DNA from: Lysinibacillus sp. PLM2 | Lineage (GTDB): Bacteria; Bacillota; Bacilli; Bacillales_A; Planococcaceae | Length of the DNA stretch: 64,000 nucleotides | Direction: 5' to 3' | Assembly: GCA_023168345.1 (NCBI GenBank) | Contig: AP025689.1 | Span: 112,001 to 176,000 of the forward strand | Shown: one piece after another, positions 48,569-58,229 of the stretch | Position numbering within the stretch: the first letter of the stretch is position 1 | Layout of the letters: each line of letters opens with the position of its first letter | Made by a program: the position numbers and the translations under genes | The notes under the pieces: model-generated | What the model was told of the DNA's origin: nothing | Databases searched by the model: none | The model's input: the letters and a program-made list of their open reading frames with translations, nothing else

Positions 48569-49639
48569 GTGACATATATGATTTTAACAGGACTGATTTG
48601 TGGGGCATTACTCGGATTTGTAATGCAAAGAGGGCGATTTTGCTTAACGGGCGGTTTCCGTGATATGTACATCGCAAAGGATAACCGTATGTTTTATGCC
48701 TTATTAATTGCCATTGCAGTACAAAGTGTAGGGGTTTATTTATTAATAGATTTTGGTGTATTTGAATATTCTGCGGGTTCACTTCCGATTTTAGCAGTTA
48801 TTGTAGGATCATTTATTTTTGGTATTGGAATTATATTAGCTGGTGGCTGTGCTACAGGTACATGGTATCGAGCTGGAGAAGGATTAATAGGGAGCTGGAT
48901 TGCTTTAGCGGGATACATGTTAATGGCTGCCATTATGAAAACGGGGGTATTATTACCATTAAATCAGAAAATACAAAGCGGAACTGAATTACCTACCAAT
49001 TCTATAGCAGGAACATTAGGGGTAAATCATTGGTTTATTATTATTCCATTTGTTGCTATTGTGTTATTTATCGTATATAAACAACTATCTAAACCAAAAG
49101 TTTCGATACCATTACTTAAACCTAAACGCTCTGGATTAGCTCATATTCTATTTGAGAAACGTTGGCATCCATTTGTAACAGCAACTTTAGTTGGGGTTAT
49201 TGCGATATTAGCTTGGCCGTTAAGTGTTGCTACTGGTCGAATTTCTGGATTAGGTATTACAACGCCTTCAGCCAATATTCTTCAATATTTAACAACTGGC
49301 GATAATAACTTTTTAAACTGGGGAGTATTTCTAGTCCTTGGTATTTTCATAGGGTCGTTTATTGCTGCAAAAGCTAGCAATGAATTTCGCTTTAGAATGC
49401 CTGATGTGAAAACAGGTATTAATAGTTTTGTCGGTGGTAATTTAATGGGCTTTGGTGCTAGTATTGCTGGTGGTTGCTCAATTGGTAATGGTCTGGTCAT
49501 GACAGCGATGATGACATGGCAAGGATGGATCGCTCTTGCATTTATGATACTAGGTACTTGGACTGCTAGTTATTTTGTTTTTGTCCGACCTCGTCAAAAA
49601 GCAAAAGCTGCAAAACTTCAAAGTGTACCAACAACATAA
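48569..49639 (+). CDS. tsuA: YeeE/YedE (TsuA-type) thiosulfate/sulfur uptake membrane protein
   Basis: 356 residues, nine or more membrane segments. The three pathway cysteines of the TsuA family are visible: GRFCLTG (Cys25), GGCATGT (Cys94) and GGCSIGN (Cys303). In structures of this family these hand thiosulfate through the membrane by weak S-H contacts. GTG start with GGAGGTG 8 bases upstream. A TusA-like protein gene follows 15 bp later, the same pairing as yeeE-yeeD, so the two form a sulfur-uptake unit. Confidence 0.88.
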   Translation: MTYMILTGLICGALLGFVMQRGRFCLTGGFRDMYIAKDNRMFYALLIAIAVQSVGVYLLIDFGVFEYSAGSLPILAVIVGSFIFGIGIILAGGCATGTWYRAGEGLIGSWIALAGYMLMAAIMKTGVLLPLNQKIQSGTELPTNSIAGTLGVNHWFIIIPFVAIVLFIVYKQLSKPKVSIPLLKPKRSGLAHILFEKRWHPFVTATLVGVIAILAWPLSVATGRISGLGITTPSANILQYLTTGDNNFLNWGVFLVLGIFIGSFIAAKASNEFRFRMPDVKTGINSFVGGNLMGFGASIAGGCSIGNGLVMTAMMTWQGWIALAFMILGTWTASYFVFVRPRQKAKAAKLQSVPTT

Positions 49640-49654
49640 AGGAGGAAAATAGAA

Positions 49655-49879
49655 ATGCAAAAAAAGTTAGAAGTTTTAGGAATGGTATGTCCTTTCCCTT
49701 TAATTGAAGCAAAAGAAGCAATTAACGAGTTAAACTCAGGAGATGAGTTGATTGTAGAATTTGATTGTACACAAGGTACAGAATCTATTCCTCGTTGGGC
49801 CGCAGAAGCAGGGCATTTAGTAACAAATTTTGAACAAATTGATACTGCGACATGGACTATTACTATTAAGAAAAACTAA
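49655..49879 (+). CDS. TusA/SirA-like sulfur carrier protein (YeeD type)
   Basis: 74 residues. The CPxP motif of the family is MVCPFP (Cys12), where the cysteine carries sulfur as persulfide. It is co-transcribed with the upstream YeeE-type transporter (15 bp apart, AAAGGAGG site) and ends at a very strong terminator. Likely accepts sulfur from imported thiosulfate. Confidence 0.9.
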   Translation: MQKKLEVLGMVCPFPLIEAKEAINELNSGDELIVEFDCTQGTESIPRWAAEAGHLVTNFEQIDTATWTITIKKN

Positions 49880-49918
49880 CGATACGTGGAAAGGAAAGGA
49901 ATTTTCCTTTTATATTTA

Positions 49919-49963
49919 AAAAGCCGAAGCTGTTGAGTAATACTCAACAGCTTCGGCTTTTTC
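49919..49963. terminator. very strong bidirectional terminator
   Basis: A 19-bp perfect inverted repeat (49921-49939 with 49941-49959, arm beginning AAGCCGAAGCTGTTGAG) followed by T residues on one side and preceded by A residues on the other. It ends both the tusA-like gene and rocD. Confidence 0.93.
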
Positions 49964-49991
49964 TATGTTCACCTATATTGCAAATTAATAC

Positions 49992-51188
49992 TTAAGCAAA
50001 AATTGATCGAATATGCTCTAATGCCCAATCAATTTCTTCTTTAGAAATAATTAATGGTGGTGCAAAACGGATAACGTAGTCATGCGTTTCTTTACAAAGC
50101 AATCCTTTTTCCATTAATTGCTCACAGTATTTACGAGCAGGTTCAGTTAATTCAACACCGATAAACAATCCGCTACCACGAACTTCTTTAATAACTGGGT
50201 TATTAATCTCACGAAGCTGCTCTTGGAAGTAGTTACCTAATTCTAAAGAACGTTCAGTTAATTTTTCTTCTTCAAGTACTTCTAATGAAGCCAATGATAC
50301 TGCACAAGCAAGTGGGTTACCGCCGAAAGTTGAACCGTGAGAACCTGGATTTAATACTCCGAGGATATCGCTGTTTGCTACTACAGCGGAAATTGGCATT
50401 ACGCCACCGCCAAGAGCTTTCCCTAAAATGATTACATCAGGTGTAACTTCATCCCATTGGTGAGCAAACATTTTACCCGTACGAGCTAGACCTGTTTGAA
50501 TTTCATCAGTGATGAATAATACATTATTTTCTTTACAAATTTGTTCTGCTGCTTTTAAGAAGCCTTTTGGAGGCATTACAATTCCAGCTTCACCTTGAAT
50601 TGGTTCAACGATGAAAGCTGCAGTGTTCGGTGTAATAGCTGCCTTTAAGCTTTCTACGTCACCATAAGGAATTAATTTAAATCCAGGTAAGATTGGTCCA
50701 AAACCGCGTTGATATTCTTTTTCTGAAGATAACGAAACAGCACCCATTGTACGTCCGTGGAAGTTTCCGTTACAGCCAATAATTTCAGCTTTATTATCTT
50801 CTACACCTTTTACTTCGTAAGCCCAGCGACGAGCAACTTTAATTGCCGATTCTACTGCTTCTGCACCAGTATTCATTGGTAAAACCATGTCTTTGCCAGT
50901 CATTTGAGTTAATTTTTCATACCAAGGGCCAAGCTGATCATTATGAAATGCACGAGAAGTTAAAGTAACACGGTTTGCTTGATCGATTAAAGCTTTAATA
51001 ATTTTTGGATGGCGGTGACCTTGGTTAAGGGCAGAATATGCTGATAACATATCCATGTATTTGTTACCTTCAGGATCTTTTACCCAAACGCCTTCAGCTT
51101 CAGAAACAACAATTGGTAGTGGATGATAGTTATGTGCACCGAATTTTTCCGTTTTTTCAATTAAGTTAGATGATGTTGCGTTTGTCAT
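49992..51188 (-). CDS. rocD: ornithine aminotransferase
   Basis: 398 residues, class III PLP aminotransferase. Moves the delta-amino group of ornithine to 2-oxoglutarate, giving glutamate semialdehyde and glutamate. PLP lysine Lys257 in [27 protein letters not shown] near 228, NGNFHGRT for substrate. N-terminus and length fit Bacillus RocD. Upstream lie a sigma-54 promoter and a 22-bp palindrome, and the divergent gene encodes a RocR-like activator followed by sigL, so arginine/ornithine-induced SigL control is well supported. AGGAGG site. Confidence 0.95.
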   Translation of the reverse strand: MTNATSSNLIEKTEKFGAHNYHPLPIVVSEAEGVWVKDPEGNKYMDMLSAYSALNQGHRHPKIIKALIDQANRVTLTSRAFHNDQLGPWYEKLTQMTGKDMVLPMNTGAEAVESAIKVARRWAYEVKGVEDNKAEIIGCNGNFHGRTMGAVSLSSEKEYQRGFGPILPGFKLIPYGDVESLKAAITPNTAAFIVEPIQGEAGIVMPPKGFLKAAEQICKENNVLFITDEIQTGLARTGKMFAHQWDEVTPDVIILGKALGGGVMPISAVVANSDILGVLNPGSHGSTFGGNPLACAVSLASLEVLEEEKLTERSLELGNYFQEQLREINNPVIKEVRGSGLFIGVELTEPARKYCEQLMEKGLLCKETHDYVIRFAPPLIISKEEIDWALEHIRSIFA

Positions 51189-51367
51189 ATAAAATTCCTC
51201 CTAAGTTTTTATTCGTACCTGAAAATGATGAGTAAAATTAAATACCAGATTAATCAAATTACCCTTGCGACATTTTAGTATTTCCAAAGAGTAAGTAAAA
51301 ACACTTCATTGAAAAAAATATATACTATTCTATAAGTCATTTTTCAGTTACACTTTCTAAAATATAT

Positions 51368-51384
51368 AGCAATTTTTATGCCAA
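51368..51384 (-). promoter_or_regulatory. sigma-54 (SigL) promoter of rocD
   Basis: On the minus strand TTGGCAT, five bases, TTGCT. This matches the -24/-12 consensus TTGGCAC-N5-TTGCA closely, with the essential GG and GC in place. The 5' leader to rocD would be about 170 nt. Confidence 0.85.
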
Positions 51385-51425
51385 CTTTTAAATGGTGACA
51401 TTTCTAGTTAAATAAGTGGGTGGAA

Positions 51426-51447
51426 AAAAATTTTGCGCAAAATTTTT
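51426..51447. promoter_or_regulatory. 22-bp palindrome, probable RocR upstream activating site
   Basis: AAAAATTTTGC and its exact inverse meet without a spacer. It lies about 45-60 bp upstream of the rocD sigma-54 promoter and 60-80 bp before rocR, where an enhancer for rocD and an autoregulatory site for rocR would be expected. A second, imperfect motif (CGCCAAA...TTTGCG) follows at about 51465-51482. Confidence 0.65.
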
Positions 51448-51508
51448 GAACAATTAGTCTTTTTCGCCAAATTTTTTTGCGTTATGATAGGGTTAGAGGT
51501 GATAATCT

Positions 51509-52888
51509 TTGAATCAAAAAATCCTAACTAAGCTTTATGAAGAAATTATTGATCGTGTAAGTGTTGGTATTCACGCTGTCGATGAAGATGGAAAAACGAT
51601 CATTTATAATAATAAAATGTGTGAAATGGAAGCTATGGAAAAGAAGGATGTACTGTACAAGGATGTACGAGAGGTTTTTCATTTCCAAGAAAATCAAAGC
51701 AGTACCTTACTAAAATCTCTAGAAAATGGCGAAGAAATCGTTAATGTTAAACAAACCTATTTTAATAATCGTGGTGTTGAAATTACAACAGTAAATAATA
51801 CATTTCCCATAGAACTGGAAGGTAACATTTATGGTGCGGTAGAAATAGCAACGGACGTAACAAAAATGGAACGGTTAATGCGACAAAAGGTAAGGCAAAC
51901 GAAAACGGAATTTACTTTTCAACAAATTATTGGTCAAAGTTCTGAGTTAGAAGAAGTAAAAAGCTTTGCAAAAAGAGCAACTAGAACAAATTCTAACGTT
52001 TTAATAATTGGTGAAACGGGGACGGGAAAAGAATTATTTGCGCAAAGTATACATGCAGAAAGTGACCGAGCAGCTGGACCTTTTATTACGCAAAACTGCG
52101 CAGCATTACCGGATTCCTTAATAGAAGGGATATTGTTTGGTACAACAAAAGGTTCCTTTACAGGAGCTATCGATAATCCTGGGTTATTTGAGCTTGCTCA
52201 AGGTGGTACGCTGTTATTGGATGAACTGAATTCGTTAAATTTTGCACTACAGGCTAAGTTATTACGTGTTCTTCAGGAAAGAAAGGTACGAAGAATTGGG
52301 GGATCAGAAGAAATTCCGGTGGATGTTCGTGTTATCGCAACGGTAAATGAGGATCCAATAGATGCGGTTGCTAATAATCATTTACGAAAAGATCTGTATT
52401 ATCGGTTAGCTGTTGTATCTTTATTGATTCCTCCACTGCGAGAGCGTAGAGAGGATATTCCTATATTAGTTGATGAGTTTATTAAAAAATATAATGCTTT
52501 ATTTAAATTGAATGTAAAAGATGTATCAGAAGAAGTTCTACAATTCTTTATATCTCATAATTGGCCTGGAAATGTTCGTGAGTTAGAGCATGTAATCGAA
52601 GCATCGATGAATTTAATAAATTATGAAGACCGGATTGAAATGCACCATTTACCATATCAATATCGAAGAAGTGAATCAGAAGAAGAGGTTTCACTTCATC
52701 CTTTTATTGAATCTAACAAATTGAATACAAATACAAATTTAACGGAACAACTTGCTCTATTTGAAAAACAATTCATTGAACAAAATTTAATGAAAAATGG
52801 AAATCACATTACAAATACAGCAAAAAGCTTGGGAATTAGTAGACAAAGCTTACAGTATCGTATGAAGCGATTGAATATTCGACTGTAA
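51509..52888 (+). CDS. rocR: sigma-54-dependent activator, RocR-like
   Basis: 459 residues, nearly the length of B. subtilis RocR. PAS sensor (about 5-115), AAA+ domain (about 143-375) with Walker A GETGTGKE (168-175), the sigma-54 contact loop GSFTGA (215-220, usually GAFTGA), LLDELN, and a Fis-type helix-turn-helix at the end (NTAKSLGISRQSLQYRMKR). Activates SigL promoters for arginine/ornithine use. It is divergent from rocD and directly followed by sigL. TTG start with AGAGGTG. Confidence 0.9.
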   Translation: MNQKILTKLYEEIIDRVSVGIHAVDEDGKTIIYNNKMCEMEAMEKKDVLYKDVREVFHFQENQSSTLLKSLENGEEIVNVKQTYFNNRGVEITTVNNTFPIELEGNIYGAVEIATDVTKMERLMRQKVRQTKTEFTFQQIIGQSSELEEVKSFAKRATRTNSNVLIIGETGTGKELFAQSIHAESDRAAGPFITQNCAALPDSLIEGILFGTTKGSFTGAIDNPGLFELAQGGTLLLDELNSLNFALQAKLLRVLQERKVRRIGGSEEIPVDVRVIATVNEDPIDAVANNHLRKDLYYRLAVVSLLIPPLRERREDIPILVDEFIKKYNALFKLNVKDVSEEVLQFFISHNWPGNVRELEHVIEASMNLINYEDRIEMHHLPYQYRRSESEEEVSLHPFIESNKLNTNTNLTEQLALFEKQFIEQNLMKNGNHITNTAKSLGISRQSLQYRMKRLNIRL

Positions 52889-52922
52889 TATAAATCATAT
52901 ATTAATAGAAAGGGGGCATTAT

Positions 52923-54260
52923 ATGGCTTTATCAATGAATTTACAACAAAAGCTTGAAACTAAATTTATCTTAAATCAACAACAAAAGTTTTCCTTAGAG
53001 ATACTAAAATATTCAATGCAAGAGCTAGTAGATTATATACATGATGAAGTTAACTCCAATCCTATTTTAGAAGCAGAGGGCCCTCTTTATGAAGAAAAAC
53101 AGTTAATTGAATTTGCGCGGTTAGATCGTAATCAAAATGCAAAATCAGAGGCTATTGAACATGAACAATTTGATTCTATCAATCTATTAAGAAGTACAGA
53201 GCAATCTTTAGAAAAATATTTGACTGGGCAGTTGTCTATGGTTAAAAACCTAACATTATTGGATAGGAAAATTATTCTATTTTATATTCATAGTTTAAAT
53301 AGCAACGGTTATTTAGAATGTGATTTGAATGAAGTAGCTGAAATGTATACTGTCCCAATTTCAAAATGTGAAGAATTGCTCACCATATTACATGGCTTTG
53401 AACCATATGGAGTAGGGGCAAGAAATTTAAAGGAATGCCTATTATTACAAATAAAACACCAAAAGAATGCCCCGAAATTAGCAGAGGTGTTTGTACAACT
53501 TCATTTGGAAGAGTTAGCAGATAGAAGGTTCTTACATATTTCGGAACTATATCAAATTCCTGAAGAAACGGTCAAAAATATTTTTTCATACATTCAACAG
53601 CTAAACCCATTCCCAGCGAATGAATTTGATACGGGTCAGACTGAACATATCATCCCGGATATTATAGTAGAAGAACTCCATGGAGAATATATTATTCGCA
53701 TTAACGAAAGCTACTTACCTCAAATTTCGATTAATACTTATTATGACGAGTTAATGAAAACGAACGAGGATGTAAAAGGATATTTGAAAGGGAAACTTTC
53801 AGATGCCTTACTTTTACTAAAGGGAATCGAACAAAGACACGAAACATTATATAAAGTGACTAAAATTTTATTGGAAAAACAACAGGCAATCTTTAAAAAT
53901 GGGTTAAAGGCATTACAGCCGTTAAGATTAAAAGACGTAGCTGAACAAATGGATGTACATGAATCAACAGTAAGCCGTGCAATAAGCAAAAAGTACATTC
54001 AAACACCAAAAGGGATATTTCCTTTAAAAATGTTGTTAATGCGCGGGTTGAAAATGAATAATGGTTCGATGGAATCTACTATATTGATAAAAGAAAAAAT
54101 TAAATCAATGATAGAAAATGAAAACGTAAAAAAGCCTTATTCCGATCAAAAAATTGCAAATATTTTACTAGCTGAGGGTATCCAAATCGCAAGGAGAACG
54201 GTCGCGAAATATCGGGAGGAAATGGGGATATTACAATCAACCAAAAGAATAAAAAGATAA
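52923..54260 (+). CDS. sigL: RNA polymerase sigma-54 factor
   Basis: 445 residues. N-terminal Gln-rich activator-interacting region (about 1-50), core-binding middle, DNA-binding helix-turn-helix VAEQMDVHESTVSRAISKKY and the RpoN box ARRTVAKYRE at about 423-432, all intact. It lies 34 bp behind the rocR-like gene with no terminator, so sigma factor and activator are likely co-transcribed. In B. subtilis sigL is elsewhere, so this pairing is a lineage feature. Confidence 0.95.
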   Translation: MALSMNLQQKLETKFILNQQQKFSLEILKYSMQELVDYIHDEVNSNPILEAEGPLYEEKQLIEFARLDRNQNAKSEAIEHEQFDSINLLRSTEQSLEKYLTGQLSMVKNLTLLDRKIILFYIHSLNSNGYLECDLNEVAEMYTVPISKCEELLTILHGFEPYGVGARNLKECLLLQIKHQKNAPKLAEVFVQLHLEELADRRFLHISELYQIPEETVKNIFSYIQQLNPFPANEFDTGQTEHIIPDIIVEELHGEYIIRINESYLPQISINTYYDELMKTNEDVKGYLKGKLSDALLLLKGIEQRHETLYKVTKILLEKQQAIFKNGLKALQPLRLKDVAEQMDVHESTVSRAISKKYIQTPKGIFPLKMLLMRGLKMNNGSMESTILIKEKIKSMIENENVKKPYSDQKIANILLAEGIQIARRTVAKYREEMGILQSTKRIKR

Positions 54261-54264
54261 AATA

Positions 54265-54300
54265 AGCATCTCCTAGTAAATTAAGAGATGCTATTTTTTG
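54265..54300. terminator. bidirectional terminator after sigL
   Basis: AGCATCTC/GAGATGCT then ATTTTTT. It overlaps the end of the convergent TetR gene. Confidence 0.85.
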
Positions 54301-54907
54301 TGGCAATTGCTCCTAAATGACTGATTAAACTTAATATTTGAAAATGAATTTTTGCAAAATCCTCTACTGTCTTCCCTTCATAATCCTCTAGCCATTCTTG
54401 AAAAAGACCTAAGATCGCAGACGTCAAAAAGGCAGAAAAATATTTCTGGAACTCTTCGTCCTCTAAAATTGGAAAAAAGTTTGATAATCTTGCTATGAGA
54501 ATATTATCTAGAACTTGTTTGACCTTTTTAGCAAATGAAGGATCCCCTTTATCTCCTAAAATGGCCTTTAATGTCACCGCATTATCATAAACAAATTCAT
54601 AGACAGCAATAAAAGGAGGATATATTTTTTGTTGCTTTATATATGTAAAAGCATCATGGGGAGTAATAATTGAAATTTTGTTTTGTAAATCTTCAATTAA
54701 ATTTTTTTGGATTTGCTCCATCACATCATATTTATCTAGAAAATGTAAGTAAAAGGTCCCTCGATTTATTTTCACTCGTTCCGCAATATTTTTTACTGTA
54801 ACATTTTGAAATCCCACTTCTATTACTAATTCTATAAAACCAGTTTGAATTTCTTTTTTCGTTCTTTGCGTCATTTCTTCATGAACCTTACCCAAAAGAT
54901 CACCCAC
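54281..54907 (-). CDS. TetR/AcrR-family regulator
   Basis: Up to 208 residues. The TetR helix-turn-helix spans about 15-60, with FQNVTVKNIAERVKINRGTF and YLHFLDKYDVMEQ. The C-terminal ligand domain is of the DhaS-like type. The start is uncertain: GTG at 54907, TTG at 54895 or ATG at 54874, none with an ideal site. It is divergent from the following ABC exporter genes and presumably represses them. Confidence 0.85.
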   Translation of the reverse strand: MGDLLGKVHEEMTQRTKKEIQTGFIELVIEVGFQNVTVKNIAERVKINRGTFYLHFLDKYDVMEQIQKNLIEDLQNKISIITPHDAFTYIKQQKIYPPFIAVYEFVYDNAVTLKAILGDKGDPSFAKKVKQVLDNILIARLSNFFPILEDEEFQKYFSAFLTSAILGLFQEWLEDYEGKTVEDFAKIHFQILSLISHLGAIATKNSIS

Positions 54908-55012
54908 TTAACATATTTTGTCATTTTGTTCATTGTATTTGTCAATATACTAACCTACAATCAACTTGTAATCAACACGTTGTTCATTCTGTTGTGGGAA
55001 GGTGTGAAAAAA

Positions 55013-55735
55013 ATGTCGAATGCTATTCATATTGTAAATGTTTCTAAAAAATTTAATAGGAAACAGGTGATTAATCCGATCACACTAGGAGTAGAAGAAA
55101 GGAAAATATTTGGCTTACTTGGACCATCTGGTTGTGGGAAAACAACTTTAATCAAAATGATTGTTGGCATGCTAAAGACTGATTCTGGTGAAATTACAGT
55201 ATTAAACAAACAAGTTCCCAATGCAGCTTTGCTAAAAGAAATAGGGTATATGGCACAATCTGATGCACTTTATACAGCATTGACTGGAAGACAAAACTTA
55301 GAATTCTTTGCAAAATTATATGGGTTGTCAAAAAAAGAGAGAGAACAACGAATTGAATATGCGGCAAAAATAGTCCAGTTAACTAACAATTTAAAAGGAA
55401 CTGTTTCGACTTATTCTGGAGGGATGAAACGGCGTTTATCATTAGCAATCGCATTAATTCAAAATCCAACCATTTTAATTTTAGATGAACCAACAGTCGG
55501 TATTGACCCAGTATTAAAACAGTCTATTTGGAAAGAATTAGAGCGTTTAAAAGAGGAGGAGCATAAGACAATCGTTATTACTACTCATGTAATGGATGAA
55601 GCTGAAAGATGCGACCATCTCGCAATGATACGGGAAGGGGAAATAATTGCATCGGGTACACCTGCATATTTAAAAGAGCAATATGCTGCACAGAATTTTG
55701 ATGAAGTCTTTTTAAAAGTTGGGGGTGCAATGTAG
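55013..55735 (+). CDS. ABC-2 type exporter ATP-binding protein
   Basis: 240 residues from the ATG at 55013, with GGGAAGG 10 bases upstream. The open frame extends 56 codons further up but covers the TetR start region and promoter and is not like the family. Walker A GPSGCGKTT, Q-loop YMAQS, signature STYSGGMKRRLS, Walker B ILILDEPTVGIDP and ITTHVMDEAERCDH are intact. With the permease encoded downstream it should form a drug or lipid exporter controlled by the divergent TetR protein. Confidence 0.92.
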   Translation: MSNAIHIVNVSKKFNRKQVINPITLGVEERKIFGLLGPSGCGKTTLIKMIVGMLKTDSGEITVLNKQVPNAALLKEIGYMAQSDALYTALTGRQNLEFFAKLYGLSKKEREQRIEYAAKIVQLTNNLKGTVSTYSGGMKRRLSLAIALIQNPTILILDEPTVGIDPVLKQSIWKELERLKEEEHKTIVITTHVMDEAERCDHLAMIREGEIIASGTPAYLKEQYAAQNFDEVFLKVGGAM

Positions 55736-56754
55736 TGCGAACGATAGCTTTAATTCATCGTATTATCCAACAGCTTTTAAAAGATAAACGAACATTAGCG
55801 TTATTATTTATTGCTCCACTTTTAGTGCTTACATTGATGTATTTTATCTTTAATTCGGAAAATAGTGATTTGAAACTTGTAGTGACAGGTGCCAATGATA
55901 TGGTGATTGAGCGACTAGAAGATTCAGATTTTAATCTAACAGTTAAAGAAGAATATTCGATCGAAAGTTTAGAAAATGATCAAGTAGATGGCTGGTTAAA
56001 CTTCGATCAAATGACGATGAAATTGACACTATTAAATGATGATCCGAGTCGTGCAAATGCTATAAAAATGTTACTAGCCCAAACATTAAATTCAAATAAT
56101 AATAAGGGAAGTCATTCATTAGAAACAATATATGTTTATGGCGATGAGGATACGAAGCTGTTTGATATTTTTAGTCCGATGTTAATTGGCTATTTCGTAT
56201 TTTTCTTTGTATTTCTCATTGCGGGGATTGCATTATTAATCGAGAGAACGAGCGGAACATTAGAAAGGTTGCTAGCGACACCTATTAAAAAATATGAAAT
56301 CGTTATTGGCTATGTACTAGGTTACGGGCTATTTGCTTTAATTCAAACAATTATTGTCGTTCTATTTTCCGTGCATGTTTTAGATATTGTACTAGTAGGT
56401 TCAATTTGGCTAGTATTTTTGATTAATATATTAGTTGCCTTTGTTGCTTTATCTTTAGGCACAATGCTTTCAAGTTTTGCCAACTCGGAATTTCAAATGA
56501 TTCAATTTATCCCTCTAGTGATTGTTCCACAAATATTCTTTTCAGGGGTTTTTCCGATGGATGGTATGGCAGTCTGGTTACAGCAATTAGGTAAAGTAAT
56601 GCCCCTTTATTATGCGTCAGAAGCCTTAAATGGCGTTATGTACAAAGGGTATACTCTTAGTGAGATTTCCTTGGATCTTTTTGTTTTATTTATTTTTGCA
56701 ATCGTTTTTATTACTTTGAATATTGTTTTTTTAAAAAAGTATCGTTCGTTTTAA
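55735..56754 (+). CDS. ABC-2 type exporter permease
   Basis: 339 residues: one N-terminal helix (about 18-38), an outer loop of about 130 residues, then five helices (about 145-335) with the ABC-2 motif ERTSGTLERLLATPI. GTG start sharing one base with the ATPase stop (TAGTG), so translation is coupled. Partner of the preceding ATPase; substrate unknown, probably toxic small molecules. Confidence 0.9.
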   Translation: MRTIALIHRIIQQLLKDKRTLALLFIAPLLVLTLMYFIFNSENSDLKLVVTGANDMVIERLEDSDFNLTVKEEYSIESLENDQVDGWLNFDQMTMKLTLLNDDPSRANAIKMLLAQTLNSNNNKGSHSLETIYVYGDEDTKLFDIFSPMLIGYFVFFFVFLIAGIALLIERTSGTLERLLATPIKKYEIVIGYVLGYGLFALIQTIIVVLFSVHVLDIVLVGSIWLVFLINILVAFVALSLGTMLSSFANSEFQMIQFIPLVIVPQIFFSGVFPMDGMAVWLQQLGKVMPLYYASEALNGVMYKGYTLSEISLDLFVLFIFAIVFITLNIVFLKKYRSF

Positions 56755-56821
56755 CCGAATTTAAATCAAATTACGATGGTTTCCCGAATTTTGTCTTACT
56801 TAAATTCATAAAAAGTCATTA

Positions 56822-56868
56822 AAAAGGGATTCATCTCCCAAAGTAGTGATTAGGGATGAACCGCTTTT
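56822..56868 (-). terminator. terminator after the NorA/Bmr-like gene
   Basis: GGTTCATCCC pairs with GGGAGATGAATCC on the minus strand and is followed by CTTTTTAATG. Confidence 0.7.
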
Positions 56869-56869
56869 A

Positions 56870-58042
56870 TTATTTGACAGAGTTTTCTTTAGCGTTAACC
56901 CAAAAAACTGACAGAAAAATGCTGAGAATCAATATAATCGTTGCAAAATAGTAAGGATAATGGATATTGAAATCAAATAGCAGACCCCCAGCAATAGGGC
57001 CGAAAATATTTCCTAAGCTTGTGAACATTGAATTCATTCCGCCGACAAATCCTTGTTCATTTCTTGCAATCTTTGTTAAATAGGAGGTGATTGCCGGTCT
57101 GATCAAATCAAAGCCAATAAAGACAATGCATGAAGTAATTATAACTGCAAGGTAGGTTTCCACTACAGTCATGACCCACACAAGTAGTGCAGAAAAAATA
57201 AAGCAGTAACGAACAAGAACAATTTCGCCTAATTTCTTTGTTAAAGGATCGAAGAAAAATACTTGAACAATTGCACCAGCTAACCCACCACCAGTCACAA
57301 TAATAGCGATATCAAATGGTGTAAATTGAAATTTATGATCAACAAATAAGCTGAATAATGACTCGAATGATGCTAATCCAAAGGTCGAAGTAAAGAGTAA
57401 TAAAAAGGGAATGAAATATACGCCACTAAATATTCGTTTCATTCCAAACTTTTCAGTGGGAATATTCGATTCGCTTTGAACACGATTTGGTTCTTTTAAG
57501 TAAATAATAGATAAAATTGCAGCAAGTCCCGCTAAAATAGCTGCGGCAAAAAAAGGCGCTCTGGAGCCTAACCCTGCTAGAAAACCACCGATACCAGGTC
57601 CCAGAATAAATCCTGTATTAATAGCTGCTGACATATATCCTAATATTTTCGGTCGAGCCTGGTCTGTCGTTATATCAGCGATAAAAGCCGTTACGGAAGG
57701 CATAATAAATGCACTACTTACGCCACCTAGTATTCTGGAAAGAAATAATACTTCGATCGACTGTCCAATCCCAAATAAAAACTCAGACAAACTAAAAATG
57801 ATTAATCCTAATATAATCATTCGTTTTCTACCAACGACATCTGCCCATTTCCCTGCAAATGGTGAGACGATGAATTGAGCAATGGAAAAAGCAGCGACCA
57901 TATACCCTATAAATGATCCATTCAAATCAAGCTCATCCATGATTGTCGGTAATACGGGGATAACGAGTCCCATTCCGACAAATGAAACAAATATGTTACT
58001 TAATAAAATAATAATGGTAATTTTTGAAACCTTGGAGCTCAT
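56870..58042 (-). CDS. MFS multidrug-type transporter (DHA1, NorA/Bmr-like)
   Basis: 390 residues, twelve helices. Motif A GKWADVVGRKRM after helix 2, motif C GFILGPGIGGFLA in helix 5 and the MGLVIPVLP start mark drug/proton antiporters of the 12-helix group. The drug range cannot be inferred. It is convergent with the ABC exporter operon. Confidence 0.88.
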   Translation of the reverse strand: MSSKVSKITIIILLSNIFVSFVGMGLVIPVLPTIMDELDLNGSFIGYMVAAFSIAQFIVSPFAGKWADVVGRKRMIILGLIIFSLSEFLFGIGQSIEVLFLSRILGGVSSAFIMPSVTAFIADITTDQARPKILGYMSAAINTGFILGPGIGGFLAGLGSRAPFFAAAILAGLAAILSIIYLKEPNRVQSESNIPTEKFGMKRIFSGVYFIPFLLLFTSTFGLASFESLFSLFVDHKFQFTPFDIAIIVTGGGLAGAIVQVFFFDPLTKKLGEIVLVRYCFIFSALLVWVMTVVETYLAVIITSCIVFIGFDLIRPAITSYLTKIARNEQGFVGGMNSMFTSLGNIFGPIAGGLLFDFNIHYPYYFATIILILSIFLSVFWVNAKENSVK

Positions 58043-58195
58043 ATTTTCTCCTTAATGATATTGATGTGTAGTTATATGAACATAAACATGAAAAGGGGTG
58101 ATAGTCAAGAAGATAGACAATAATCCATGTATACAAAAAAATCGAAGTATTAATTAATAATAAATTTGTATCCCAAAAACTATAGAAAAATTAAA

Positions 58196-58229
58196 AGGAT
58201 CCCTTAGTGGAGGCAAACTAAAGGATCCT
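58196..58229 (-). terminator. orphan terminator on the minus strand
   Basis: AGGATCCTTTAGT pairs fully (one G-U) with ACTAAGGGATCCT, loop of 8, then TTTTAATTTTT. No intact gene ends here. Confidence 0.75.

Noticed and set aside
54845-55012. 56-codon extension of the ABC ATPase
   Set aside because: It runs through the TetR start and the promoter region and reads as hydrophobic A/T-rich noise.
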